Shown here piece after piece: positions 1 through 5,855 of a stretch of 5,897 nt of DNA; position 1 is the first letter of the stretch, and every line of letters starts with the position of its first letter. Below the pieces are notes generated by a model. That model saw only the letters and a program-made list of their open reading frames with translations, did not search any database and was not told where the DNA came from. The DNA lies in the NCBI GenBank assembly GCA_015062635.1, contig SUUF01000126.1, forward strand, positions 1-5,897. Reading direction: 5' to 3'. Origin of the DNA: Coriobacteriaceae bacterium. Its GTDB lineage: Bacteria; Actinomycetota; Coriobacteriia; Coriobacteriales; Eggerthellaceae. The position numbers and the translations under genes are program-made.

Positions 1-975
1 GTGGCGGCCCCGCAACCTGAGCGTCCGGCCCCGCAGCCCGCGCCGGTTGCAGCGGCGACGCCTGTGCCGGCCCCTGCGCCGCAGCCGGCTGCAGCTCCCG
101 TTCCGCAGCCTGCGCCAGCGGGCGACGTTGCGCATGCGCTCTCGAACCCCGCCGCGATTCAGCGTGCGTGGAAAGCGGCCATCGACCAGCTGAAATCGGT
201 GAAGACCGCCTATGGGGTGCTGTTCATGAACACGAATGTGGCCCCGGCGCCGTCTGGCGATGCCCTGGTGGTGACGTTCCCGGCGACGAACAGCTTCGCC
301 TATGGCGCGGCGAGCAAGCCCGAGGTGTATGCCGAGCTGCAAAAGGCGGTTGGGCAAGCGTTCGGCCAGCCGCTTACCGTGCAATTCGTGAAGGAGGGCG
401 GCCCCGGCGCGCAGCCGGCACCTGCTGTGCCAGCCCCGCAGCCGGCTCCCGCACCGGTCCCGCAACCTGCCCCCGCGCCGCGCCCGGCTCCGGCCCCGCA
501 ACCGGATCCCCAGCCGGCACCTGCGCCGCAGCCGGCGCCGGTACCACGTCCCGCACCGGCCCCGCAGCCCGCGCCCGAGTCGTCGGGTTACTTCGACGAG
601 GTGCCGGTCGACCTGTATGACGAAGTTCCCGTAGATGAATATGACGATGCGGCCCCTTTCGCCCCGTCCCCGGGTCCCCGGGGTGGTGCGAGCACACCCC
701 CTGCGCGGACTGCGGCGCCTGCCCCCGACCGCGAGCCTAACCCGTTCATTCCGCCGACCGCCCCGGCCGCGCAAGCGCAGCCAGCCCCGCAGCCCCCGGC
801 GCCGGTGAGCAAGACCGCGTCCGACAACCCCTTCCGGGTGCCGGTCCCGCGTCCTGCGGCGGCTCCCGCGTCACCCCAGCCCGCGGCCGATGTTCCTGAA
901 GATTCAACGGACATCGCCGACATACTGGCTTCGGGCTTCGGCGATTCGGTAACCTTCGAAGAAGTGGAAGAATAA
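1..975 (+). CDS. dnaX: DNA polymerase III subunit gamma/tau, C-terminal part (5' end outside window)
   Basis: This is the 3' part of the clamp-loader subunit that loads the sliding clamp and links it to the replicative polymerase. The frame is open from base 1 and the GTG there is most likely an internal Val codon; the ATPase, zinc and lid domains would lie upstream. In the visible 324 residues, a Pro/Ala linker (1-40) precedes a folded domain (about 44-131, starting near AIQRAWKAAIDQLK and ending near LTVQFVKEGG), which resembles the domain after the gamma core in Gram-positive DnaX. A long Pro/Ala/Gln linker (about 138-192) follows, then an acidic stretch with two copies of DEVPVD (199-212), more linker with two NPF tripeptides (247-249, 276-278), and an acidic tail containing ILASGFGDSVTFEEVEE. 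The identification rests on the domain, the linker type and the ybaB-recR neighbours that classically follow dnaX. No A-rich slippery sequence for a gamma/tau frameshift is seen in this part. Confidence 0.88.
   Translation: MAAPQPERPAPQPAPVAAATPVPAPAPQPAAAPVPQPAPAGDVAHALSNPAAIQRAWKAAIDQLKSVKTAYGVLFMNTNVAPAPSGDALVVTFPATNSFAYGAASKPEVYAELQKAVGQAFGQPLTVQFVKEGGPGAQPAPAVPAPQPAPAPVPQPAPAPRPAPAPQPDPQPAPAPQPAPVPRPAPAPQPAPESSGYFDEVPVDLYDEVPVDEYDDAAPFAPSPGPRGGASTPPARTAAPAPDREPNPFIPPTAPAAQAQPAPQPPAPVSKTASDNPFRVPVPRPAAAPASPQPAADVPEDSTDIADILASGFGDSVTFEEVEE
409..579 (+). repeat. Pro/Ala/Gln low-complexity coding repeat in dnaX
   Basis: Degenerate repeats of the PAPAPQ type run through residues about 138-192 of the visible DnaX part. 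In DNA they appear as variants of ccggcaccngcgccgcag. The stretch should be an extended, disordered linker separating the folded tau domain from the acidic C-terminal region. Shorter segments of the same kind lie at the window start (residues 1-40) and at 258-297. Such DNA is prone to length change by slippage. Confidence 0.8.
592..648 (+). repeat. Tandem acidic repeat in DnaX, (F/L-Y)DEVPVD twice
   Basis: Residues 198-214 of the visible DnaX part contain DEVPVD at 199-204 and again at 207-212, joined by Leu-Tyr and followed by EYDD. The two copies are encoded at 595-612 and 619-636. Five of the six codons differ between copies, all synonymously (gag/gaa, gtg/gtt, ccg/ccc, gtc/gta, gac/gat). 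The sequence therefore shows a protein repeat, not a recent DNA duplication. An acidic linear binding motif in a disordered tail is a reasonable inference; no partner is shown. Confidence 0.75.
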
Positions 976-980
976 CAACG

Positions 981-985
981 AGGAG
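981..985 (+). promoter_or_regulatory. Ribosome binding site of ybaB
   Basis: AGGAG lies 7 bases before the GTG at 993 and 13 bases before the ATG at 999. The spacing favours GTG as the start, giving MDMKKMM. The ATG two codons later would be too far from the site for normal initiation, though it cannot be excluded. Confidence 0.65.
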
Positions 986-992
986 TCCAACC

Positions 993-1298
993 GTGGATAT
1001 GAAGAAGATGATGCGCCAGGCGCAGATGATGCAGAAGCAGCTGAACAAGGCGCAGGAGGAAGTACAGTCGATGACCTGCGAGGGCACCGCCGGCGGTGGC
1101 ATGGTGAAGGCCGTGGTGAAGGGCGACATGACCCTCGTGAGCATCGAGATCACCCCGATGGTCGTGAACCCCGACGACGTCGAGATGCTGCAAGACCTGG
1201 TGGTGGCGGCGGTGAACGACGCGATGCGTCGTATGAGCGAGACCGCCCAGGCGCACATCGACGCTGCGACCGGCGGCATGAACCTGCCCCTCCGCTAA
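993..1298 (+). CDS. ybaB: YbaB/EbfC family nucleoid-associated protein
   Basis: This small DNA-binding protein of 101 residues (family usual length about 100-110) forms dimers that bind and organise DNA in the cytoplasm. Its gene almost always sits between dnaX and recR, as here. The family pattern is clear: an N-terminal helix rich in Met, Lys and Gln (MMRQAQMMQKQLNKAQEE), the turn EGTAGGGMVKAVVKGD, the strand region VSIEITPMVV, then NPDDVEMLQDLVVAAVND and a C-terminal helix ending in the family-typical TGGMNLP. The start is GTG, set by AGGAG seven bases upstream. The gene begins 17 bp after dnaX and ends one base before recR, so it is cotranscribed with both. The exact role in recombination or nucleoid structure is known only in part for the family. 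Confidence 0.95.
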   Translation: MDMKKMMRQAQMMQKQLNKAQEEVQSMTCEGTAGGGMVKAVVKGDMTLVSIEITPMVVNPDDVEMLQDLVVAAVNDAMRRMSETAQAHIDAATGGMNLPLR

Positions 1299-1299
1299 C

Positions 1300-1896
1300 G
1301 TGTACGCCGCTCCATCCATCCAAGTATTGCTCGATGAGCTGGGCCGTTTGCCGGGCATCGGCCCGAAGAGCGCCCAACGCATCGCCTATTGGCTGCTGAA
1401 CGCCGACCGCGACGAGGCGTTGCGCCTGGCCGACGCCATCGTGCAGGTGAAGAACGCGGTGCATTTCTGCGAGCGGTGCTTCAACTACGCGCAGGACGAC
1501 CTGTGCGAGATTTGCGCGAGTCCCACGCGCGATGCCACGACCATCTGCGTGGTGTCGGCGCCCCACGACATCCCGCCCATCGAGCGCACGGCGGTGTACG
1601 AGGGCGTGTATCACGTGCTGGGCGGCGCGCTTTCGCCCATGGAGGGCATCGGCCCCGATGACCTGCGCATTGCGGAATTGATGGCGCGCCTGGCCGACGG
1701 CAGCGTGACCGAGGTGATGCTGGCCACGAACCCGAACGTCGAGGGCGAGACCACTGCGAGCTACATCGCGCGTTTGGTGAAGCCGCTCGGCGTGAAGGTG
1801 ACGCGGCTCGCGAGCGGGTTGCCCGTGGGCGGCGACCTCGAGTTCGCCGACGAGGTGACGCTCGGCCGGGCCATCGAAAGCAGGAGAACCCTATGA
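1300..1896 (+). CDS. recR: Recombination mediator protein RecR
   Basis: RecR works with RecO (and RecF) to load RecA on single-stranded DNA at gaps during recombinational repair. The 198-residue product has the full family length. Visible parts in order are: the helix-hairpin-helix LPGIGPKSAQRIAYWLL (17-33); a zinc finger of four cysteines, C57, C60, C69 and C72; a Toprim domain (about 80-175) with CVVSAPHDIPPIE, GGALSPMEGIGPDDLRI and ATNPNVEGE; and the C-terminal SGLPVGGDLEFADEVTLGRA. The first Toprim acid seen in many homologues is Ser here (S86), a position that I recall also varies in Bacillus RecR. The GTG start follows the ybaB stop by one base, with no clear Shine-Dalgarno sequence, so translation probably depends on ribosomes finishing ybaB. 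The start fits the family N-terminus. The 3' end overlaps the next gene by ATGA. Confidence 0.97.
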   Translation: MYAAPSIQVLLDELGRLPGIGPKSAQRIAYWLLNADRDEALRLADAIVQVKNAVHFCERCFNYAQDDLCEICASPTRDATTICVVSAPHDIPPIERTAVYEGVYHVLGGALSPMEGIGPDDLRIAELMARLADGSVTEVMLATNPNVEGETTASYIARLVKPLGVKVTRLASGLPVGGDLEFADEVTLGRAIESRRTL

Positions 1897-3152
1897 CAAG
1901 CATGGCGGAGCAGGAGCGCTTTTTCGCATTCGACGACGACCAGCGGGAATACCTGCGTGCAGGACTCGCGGCCGAAGAAGCCCTGCTCTCGCCCTATGCC
2001 ACGCGGCACGCCGATGCGGTGTACGAACGCGATGGCGGCCGGCGCCACGGCGATGCGCCGGGAGAACCGAGCGACGTCGAGCTCGTGCGGCCGGCGTTCG
2101 TGCGCGATGTCGACCGCGTGCTGAACAATGCGTTCTACAACCGCTGCATGGACAAAACCCAGGTGTTTCCGTTCTATCAGAACGATGACCTCACACGTCG
2201 CGCGTTCCACCTGCAGCTGGTGAGCCGCATTTCGCGCAAGGTCGCGCAGGCGCTACGCCTGAACGTGGCCCTTACTGAGGCCATCGCGCTCGCGCACGAC
2301 ATGGGCCATACCCCGTTCGGCCATGGCGGCGAACGCATGCTGAACGACCTCTACCGCAAGCATGCTGGCCGCTGCTTCAACCACAACGTGCATGGCGTGC
2401 GCCTGCTGCGCGATGTGGCCACGTGCAACCTGTCGCTGCAAACCTACAACGGCATCTTGTGCCATTGCGGCGAGAAGGCCTTCGAGCGCTACGAGCCGGC
2501 GCCCTGCGAGAGCTTCGATGCGCTCGATGCGATGATGGAGCACTGCTACCAGGTGCCGGGTTCCAGCCAAGACTTGCGTCCCAGCACGCTGGAAGGTTGC
2601 GTGGTGCGCATCTGCGACATCCTCGCCTACCTGGGTAAAGACCGCCAAGATGCCCTGAAGATCCACGTGCTCACGCCCGAGACCTACCCCATGCGCGGCG
2701 AGCTCGTCGGCGAGAACAACGCGCAGATCATCCAAAATGCCACGGCGAACATCATCAAGAACAGCATCGACAAACCCTACCTGGCCATGGATCCGGAGGT
2801 GTTCGAGAGCATCCTGCGCATCAAGGACAACAACGCGGCGAACATCTACCATTCCCCGCAAGCGCACGAGCAGCTCGACGCGGCCATCCAGCCCATGATG
2901 GAGCAGCTTTACGAGCGGTTCCGCGCCGATGTGAAGGCGGGCGACGAGAGCTCGTATATCTTCCGCCACCACATCAACAACTGGGTGATGCAATTCAACG
3001 AGGGTTATGTTGACAAGTGGTCGCCCGACGACATCGTCGTCGACTACATCGCGTCGATGACCGACGACTACTTCATCGACCTATTCAATTTCCTGTACCC
3101 CGACCAGGCCATTCCCCGCTCGCAGCTGTACCACCCGTACTTCTACGCGTAA
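1893..3152 (+). CDS. dGTPase-like HD-domain dNTP triphosphohydrolase
   Basis: This is a probable cytoplasmic dNTP triphosphohydrolase (dNTP to deoxynucleoside plus triphosphate), 419 residues. The metal ligands of the HD fold are visible: H106, H135-D136 and D242 (RICDILAYLGKD). H144 and E147 in HDMGHTPFGHGGE keep the spacing of the catalytic His/Glu of E. coli Dgt as I recall it. KTQVFPF (88-94) and FNHNVHGVRLL (162-172) are further family marks. The usual RTRLTHS motif is degenerate (LTRRAFHL; only Arg103 and His106 kept), and the C-terminal part (about 300-419) is not recognised in detail. The ATG overlaps the recR stop as ATGA, and AGGAG (1882-1886) lies six bases upstream, so translation is coupled to recR. 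Context suggests dNTP-pool control alongside replication and repair. Substrate preference cannot be read from sequence; an HD phosphohydrolase with another nucleotide substrate is the alternative. Confidence 0.85.
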   Translation: MTSMAEQERFFAFDDDQREYLRAGLAAEEALLSPYATRHADAVYERDGGRRHGDAPGEPSDVELVRPAFVRDVDRVLNNAFYNRCMDKTQVFPFYQNDDLTRRAFHLQLVSRISRKVAQALRLNVALTEAIALAHDMGHTPFGHGGERMLNDLYRKHAGRCFNHNVHGVRLLRDVATCNLSLQTYNGILCHCGEKAFERYEPAPCESFDALDAMMEHCYQVPGSSQDLRPSTLEGCVVRICDILAYLGKDRQDALKIHVLTPETYPMRGELVGENNAQIIQNATANIIKNSIDKPYLAMDPEVFESILRIKDNNAANIYHSPQAHEQLDAAIQPMMEQLYERFRADVKAGDESSYIFRHHINNWVMQFNEGYVDKWSPDDIVVDYIASMTDDYFIDLFNFLYPDQAIPRSQLYHPYFYA

Positions 3153-3193
3153 TCAGGATGCCATAAGGCCTAAGGTTGTCGGCGTGCCGAGCG

Positions 3194-4054
3194 CTAGCCC
3201 CGGCGCTCCTGAATGAGCTGCGCGACGATGCTGACGGCGATTTCGGCGGGCGTGCGGCCGCCGCACTTGATGCCGATGGGGGCATGCACGCGGGCGATGG
3301 CCTCGTCGCTTGCGCCTTGCGCCTTCAGCGTCTCGTAGTTGTTCTTGATCTTGTCGGGGTGGCCGATCATGCCCACGTAAGCCGGGTTTGCCTGCAGCGC
3401 GCAACCGAGCGCTTCCACGTCGTAGGTGTGGTTGCGCGTGAGCACGCAGGCGAAATCGTCGGGGCCCACCAGCGCCGGGTCGAGCGCGTTGAAATCGACG
3501 AACACCAGCTGGGACGTCGGAAAACGCTCTTCGTTCAAGAACGTGGGGTCGCAGTCGAGCACGGCGGTGTCGAAGTCGACGGCTTGGCAGAAGTTCGCCA
3601 GGTGGCGGGCAACCTCGCAGGCGCCGAAGATGACGACCCGCACCCGTGCTTTCAGGGGAACGGAGACCCAGTCGAGCCCCGCGAACTGGTCGGTGTGCAT
3701 CGATGGCCCGCGCGTGACGTCGAGCATCTGGAAACGGTCGCGGTCGTTGTAGTCGTGACTGCACACGAGCTCGCCTTCGGCATTCGCGAAGTACACGAAG
3801 GGCTCGGCCGTCGCGCTTCCCGTGGGGAAACGCTCGTCACCGGTGGATTTCACGCAGGCATCGGCATCGAGCACGCGCTTGAACCCGAGCCAGGCTACCT
3901 CGTTGTTCTGCAAGGCCTGCAAAGCCCGCTCGATTACCGGCTGGTCATCGGGTCCCAGCACTTGGCAACCGCCGCCTGGCACCGCAATTTCCGCTAGGCC
4001 GGTGTCCTTCAGGGTGGCCAGCACGTGTTCAAGCTCGTTTTGTCGCCATGCCAT
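3194..4054 (-). CDS. XdhC/CoxI-family protein (molybdenum hydroxylase maturation type)
   Basis: XdhC proteins bind molybdenum cofactor and help to sulfurate it and insert it into xanthine dehydrogenase-type enzymes. The C-terminal half of this 286-residue protein has the family's Rossmann domain: VRVVIFGACEVARHLANF (138-155), an acidic strand end AVLDCDP, VLTRNHTYDVEALGCAL (204-220), YVGMIGHPDKIKNNYETL (226-243), and the closing APIGIKCGGRTPAEIAVSI (258-276). The usual glycine loop GAG(H) is GACE here. The N-terminal half (1-135) does not show the usual XdhC_CoxI signature and is unrecognised. There are nine cysteines, including C146 and C264 inside family motifs. AAAGGA lies five bases before the ATG. 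No hydroxylase or cofactor gene is in the window. The gene is convergent with the dGTPase-like gene and is probably transcribed alone, since a terminator lies between it and the upstream DUF4956 gene. A different NAD(P)- or cofactor-binding role is possible. Confidence 0.82.
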   Translation of the reverse strand: MAWRQNELEHVLATLKDTGLAEIAVPGGGCQVLGPDDQPVIERALQALQNNEVAWLGFKRVLDADACVKSTGDERFPTGSATAEPFVYFANAEGELVCSHDYNDRDRFQMLDVTRGPSMHTDQFAGLDWVSVPLKARVRVVIFGACEVARHLANFCQAVDFDTAVLDCDPTFLNEERFPTSQLVFVDFNALDPALVGPDDFACVLTRNHTYDVEALGCALQANPAYVGMIGHPDKIKNNYETLKAQGASDEAIARVHAPIGIKCGGRTPAEIAVSIVAQLIQERRG

Positions 4055-4105
4055 GGTTGTCCTTTCGCCGCGTTGCCCGATGGGTCAATGGTACCCGTTT
4101 CGCCG

Positions 4106-4138
4106 TGCCATTGGCATGTGGATGAATGGGGTCCCCAT
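4106..4138. promoter_or_regulatory. Two short inverted repeats upstream of the XdhC-like gene (possible operator)
   Basis: Two near-adjacent palindromes with a one-base centre lie 52-84 bases before the XdhC-like start: TGCCA-T-TGGCA (4106-4116) and ATGGGG-T-CCCCAT (4126-4138). The one-base centres are too tight for good RNA hairpins, so a dimeric DNA-binding protein is a more natural reading. A weak -10-like TACCAT (4093-4088, minus strand) lies nearby, without a good -35. The function is inferred only; no regulator is identified. Confidence 0.3.
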
Positions 4139-4184
4139 GCGTCCCCTTCGTCTCGACAAGCCAACGAGCCCGCTGATGGTACGT

Positions 4185-4226
4185 GGGAAACGCAGCAAGC
4201 CCGGAGCGAGGCTTGTCGCTCCGGGC
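4185..4226 (-). terminator. Intrinsic terminator after the DUF4956 gene
   Basis: A perfect 11-bp GC-rich stem (4199-4209 with 4216-4226, GCCCGGAGCGA/TCGCTCCGGGC) encloses a 6-base loop. Read on the minus strand, it begins 23 bases after the stop of the DUF4956 gene and is followed by TTGCTGCGTTTC, an interrupted U-tract. The plus-strand side has no U-tract, so it most likely ends minus-strand transcription and separates this gene from the XdhC-like gene. Confidence 0.65.
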
Positions 4227-4249
4227 CCTTGTCTGGGAGTGCGTGCTCC

Positions 4250-4972
4250 TTACAGTGTTTCCTTTTCCTTTGCCTTGATGGCGCGGCCGCATTGGATGGC
4301 GAGGTTGCCGTTGCGCATGCGCATGCCGTCGATGAGCTGCTTTTCGACGCTCGGGTCTTTCAGGTTCACCAGGTAGGTGAGCTCGTACAGGCTGCCCATG
4401 TTCGTGGTACGCACGGTTTCGAGCGACACGTCGTCGGTGTAGGCATCGAACAGGTCGTCGAACATGCCGTAGTAGTCCAAGTCCTCGGGAATCTTCACCA
4501 CCAGGCGGCGCTCGCCGGCGTTCTTGTCTTTCTTCGCCTTGTCTTCAGCGCCCAGCGGGCTGCTCATGTAGATGATGTTCGCGACGCCCACGATGGCGGT
4601 GAGCATGATGGCAAGCGTGAGATAGCCCATGCCGGCAGCCAGGCCAACGGCCATGGCCAGGAACACCGCGCAGATGTCCTTCGCGCTGCCCGGAATGCTG
4701 CGGAAACGCACCAAGCTGAACACGCCCATCACGGCTACGCCGGCGCCGATGTTGCCATTTACCAGGGTAATTACCACTTGCACGATGAGCGGCAAGATGG
4801 CGAGCGTCACCATGAATCCGTTCGAGATCTTGCTCTTGTACTTGAAGATGAGCGCGATGGCCAAACCCAGGATGAGCGATGTGGCCGAACACAGCAAAAA
4901 CGAGCTTGCGGTAAGGCTGCTCGCAGTCGATTCGACCCCGGAAAGCACGCTGGTGAAGGCAAAGTCGGGCAT
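4250..4972 (-). CDS. DUF4956 domain-containing integral membrane protein
   Basis: This 240-residue membrane protein belongs to a family without an established function. About four membrane segments can be seen: 23-44 (FLLCSATSLILGLAIALIF), 54-72, 100-117 and 118-137. The second and third flank the conserved loop GVFSLVRFRSIPGSAKDI (83-100), which carries the family's arginines. After a charged stretch (AEDKAKKDKNAGERR) comes a hydrophilic C-terminal domain (about 155-240), probably cytoplasmic, that looks like a small alpha/beta fold. AAAGGA lies six bases before the ATG. Genes of this family are often found beside VTC-domain polyphosphate polymerases, as here, so a membrane partner, channel or anchor for polyphosphate made by that enzyme is a fair inference. 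There is no signal peptide beyond the first membrane segment. A terminator-like hairpin in its 5' leader suggests it is expressed at a lower or separately controlled level. Confidence 0.87.
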   Translation of the reverse strand: MPDFAFTSVLSGVESTASSLTASSFLLCSATSLILGLAIALIFKYKSKISNGFMVTLAILPLIVQVVITLVNGNIGAGVAVMGVFSLVRFRSIPGSAKDICAVFLAMAVGLAAGMGYLTLAIMLTAIVGVANIIYMSSPLGAEDKAKKDKNAGERRLVVKIPEDLDYYGMFDDLFDAYTDDVSLETVRTTNMGSLYELTYLVNLKDPSVEKQLIDGMRMRNGNLAIQCGRAIKAKEKETL

Positions 4973-4994
4973 GGTGAATCCTTTCGTCTGGCTT

Positions 4995-5021
4995 GAAAAG
5001 GGCCGGCCTTGCGACCGGCCC
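4995..5021 (-). terminator. Terminator or attenuator between the VTC-domain and DUF4956 genes
   Basis: A perfect 7-bp stem (5015-5021 with 5000-5006, GGGCCGG/CCGGCCC) with an 8-base loop is directly followed, on the minus strand, by TTTTC (4999-4995). It starts 18 bases after the TAG of the VTC-domain gene and ends 22 bases before the DUF4956 ATG. This is the arrangement of an intrinsic terminator. As the next gene follows at once with its own ribosome site, partial termination that sets the ratio of the two products is more likely than a complete stop. Confidence 0.6.
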
Positions 5022-5039
5022 GGGGAGGGGCTTGGATGG

Positions 5040-5813
5040 CTACGCGGCGTGCCGTGCCGTGTGAATGCGGCGTTCCCGCATTGCAGCCGCCTGGTAGGCG
5101 CGGCCGTATTTGCTTACCGATTGCGGGCGGATGCCGCACTCATTCAACGCCGCGACCAGCCACATCGGGTAGGCGCTGCCGCACTTTATCTCGAGGATGC
5201 GCTCGCCGTTGTCGAACAGCTCGTGACGGCCGGCGGCTTTCTCGAGCGTCGTCGACATGTTATCCCAGCGCACGTTGCTGTCGAACGTGATGCGCAGGTC
5301 GGGGTCGTCGACGTCCACGAAGCTCAGGCGATGCGTCGTCACCAGCATCTTGGGCGCGATTCCCTCGTAATGATCGCGCATCCAGGCAAGCTCGCCGGCA
5401 ATCTGGCGCGACATGGTGCCATGCGCATATTCCTGGGCTGCCGTATCCTTCAGCGGCCAACGCTCGATGGCCTCGAGGTAATCCATGCCGGCAAGGAAGG
5501 CGCTCGCCGCCGCCAGCGTGCAGTTCACGCGGCGCTTGTAGGTGATGCCCTTGAACTTCTTCTTGATCTCGATGAACACGGGCGAGCTTTGGGTAGCGGC
5601 TCCATACGAGCGTACGCGCAGCTTCTCTTTGTATTTACCGCCTTGCAGCGAGCGGTTGATGAGCAGGTCGTCGGGAGTGTCGTAATACAGGCTCGAGACG
5701 TCGCTTTCGTGATATTCCGCCGGTACCAGATGCCCTTCAGCCAGCGCGCGGAACTGCAGGTACTGCAAGGGACTCAGCAGGTACTTGGTTTCTTTGCGCT
5801 CGAAGGTATCCAT
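5040..5813 (-). CDS. VTC-domain protein, probable polyphosphate polymerase
   Basis: This 257-residue protein has the triphosphate-tunnel (VTC) fold used by yeast Vtc4 to make polyphosphate from ATP. The charged residues expected to line the tunnel are visible in order: ERKETKYLL (5-13), KYKEKLRVRSYG (60-71) with alternating Lys/Arg, FIEIKKKFKGITYKRRV (80-96), HRLSF (161-165), LRITFD (173-178), ILEIKCG (206-212) and SKYGRAY (234-240). No SPX domain, membrane segment or signal peptide is seen, so it is a bare catalytic domain that is presumably cytoplasmic. An in-frame TAA (5829-5831) lies 15 bases before the ATG with no other start between, which fixes the start; AAAGG sits eight bases upstream of it. 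It is followed by the DUF4956 membrane gene in the same direction. Alternatives within the fold (triphosphatase, cyclase, protein polyphosphate handling) cannot be excluded. Confidence 0.88.
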   Translation of the reverse strand: MDTFERKETKYLLSPLQYLQFRALAEGHLVPAEYHESDVSSLYYDTPDDLLINRSLQGGKYKEKLRVRSYGAATQSSPVFIEIKKKFKGITYKRRVNCTLAAASAFLAGMDYLEAIERWPLKDTAAQEYAHGTMSRQIAGELAWMRDHYEGIAPKMLVTTHRLSFVDVDDPDLRITFDSNVRWDNMSTTLEKAAGRHELFDNGERILEIKCGSAYPMWLVAALNECGIRPQSVSKYGRAYQAAAMRERRIHTARHAA

Positions 5814-5833
5814 GGGTGCCGCCTTTCGTTATA

Positions 5834-5855
5834 CCGGGCCGGCGCTGCCGCCCGG
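5834..5855 (-). other. Hairpin in the leader region of the VTC-domain gene
   Basis: Within the 84 bases before the VTC-domain start, CCGGGC (5834-5839) pairs with GCCCGG (5850-5855), and inner GGC (5841-5843) with GCC (5847-5849), leaving one bulged C and a 3-base loop. On the minus strand it ends about six bases before the ribosome site and is followed by TATAACG, with no U-tract, so it is not a clear terminator. It could be a leader structure that affects translation, or lie at the end of an upstream gene outside the window. The rest of 5856-5897 is G-rich with nothing recognisable. Confidence 0.35.

Noticed and set aside
1..975. Programmed frameshift site in dnaX
   Set aside because: No A-run slippery sequence is present in the visible part, and the shift site of E. 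coli lies in a region that would be upstream of this window.
588..1382. Long minus-strand open frame (264 codons) across the dnaX end, ybaB and the recR start
   Set aside because: It lies opposite well-supported genes, has low-complexity His/Ala/Gly content without family motifs, and is expected from GC-rich codon bias on the other strand.
1555..1557. Ser86 in place of the Toprim glutamate in RecR
   Set aside because: I recall that this position also varies in Bacillus RecR (Gln), and RecR is not known to need Toprim catalysis, so loss of function is not implied.
3179..3208. Hairpins at the convergent junction (TCGG/CCGA at 3179-3190 and GAGCGC/GCGCTC at 3189-3208)
   Set aside because: The stems are short, the second overlaps the XdhC-like stop codon, and neither has a U-tract on either strand, so a terminator call is not supported.
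4025..4996. Plus-strand open frame (323 codons) over the DUF4956 gene
   Set aside because: It mirrors the DUF4956 coding frame, gives a His/Ala/Gln-rich product without membrane segments or known motifs, and reads through the terminator hairpin and the XdhC leader.
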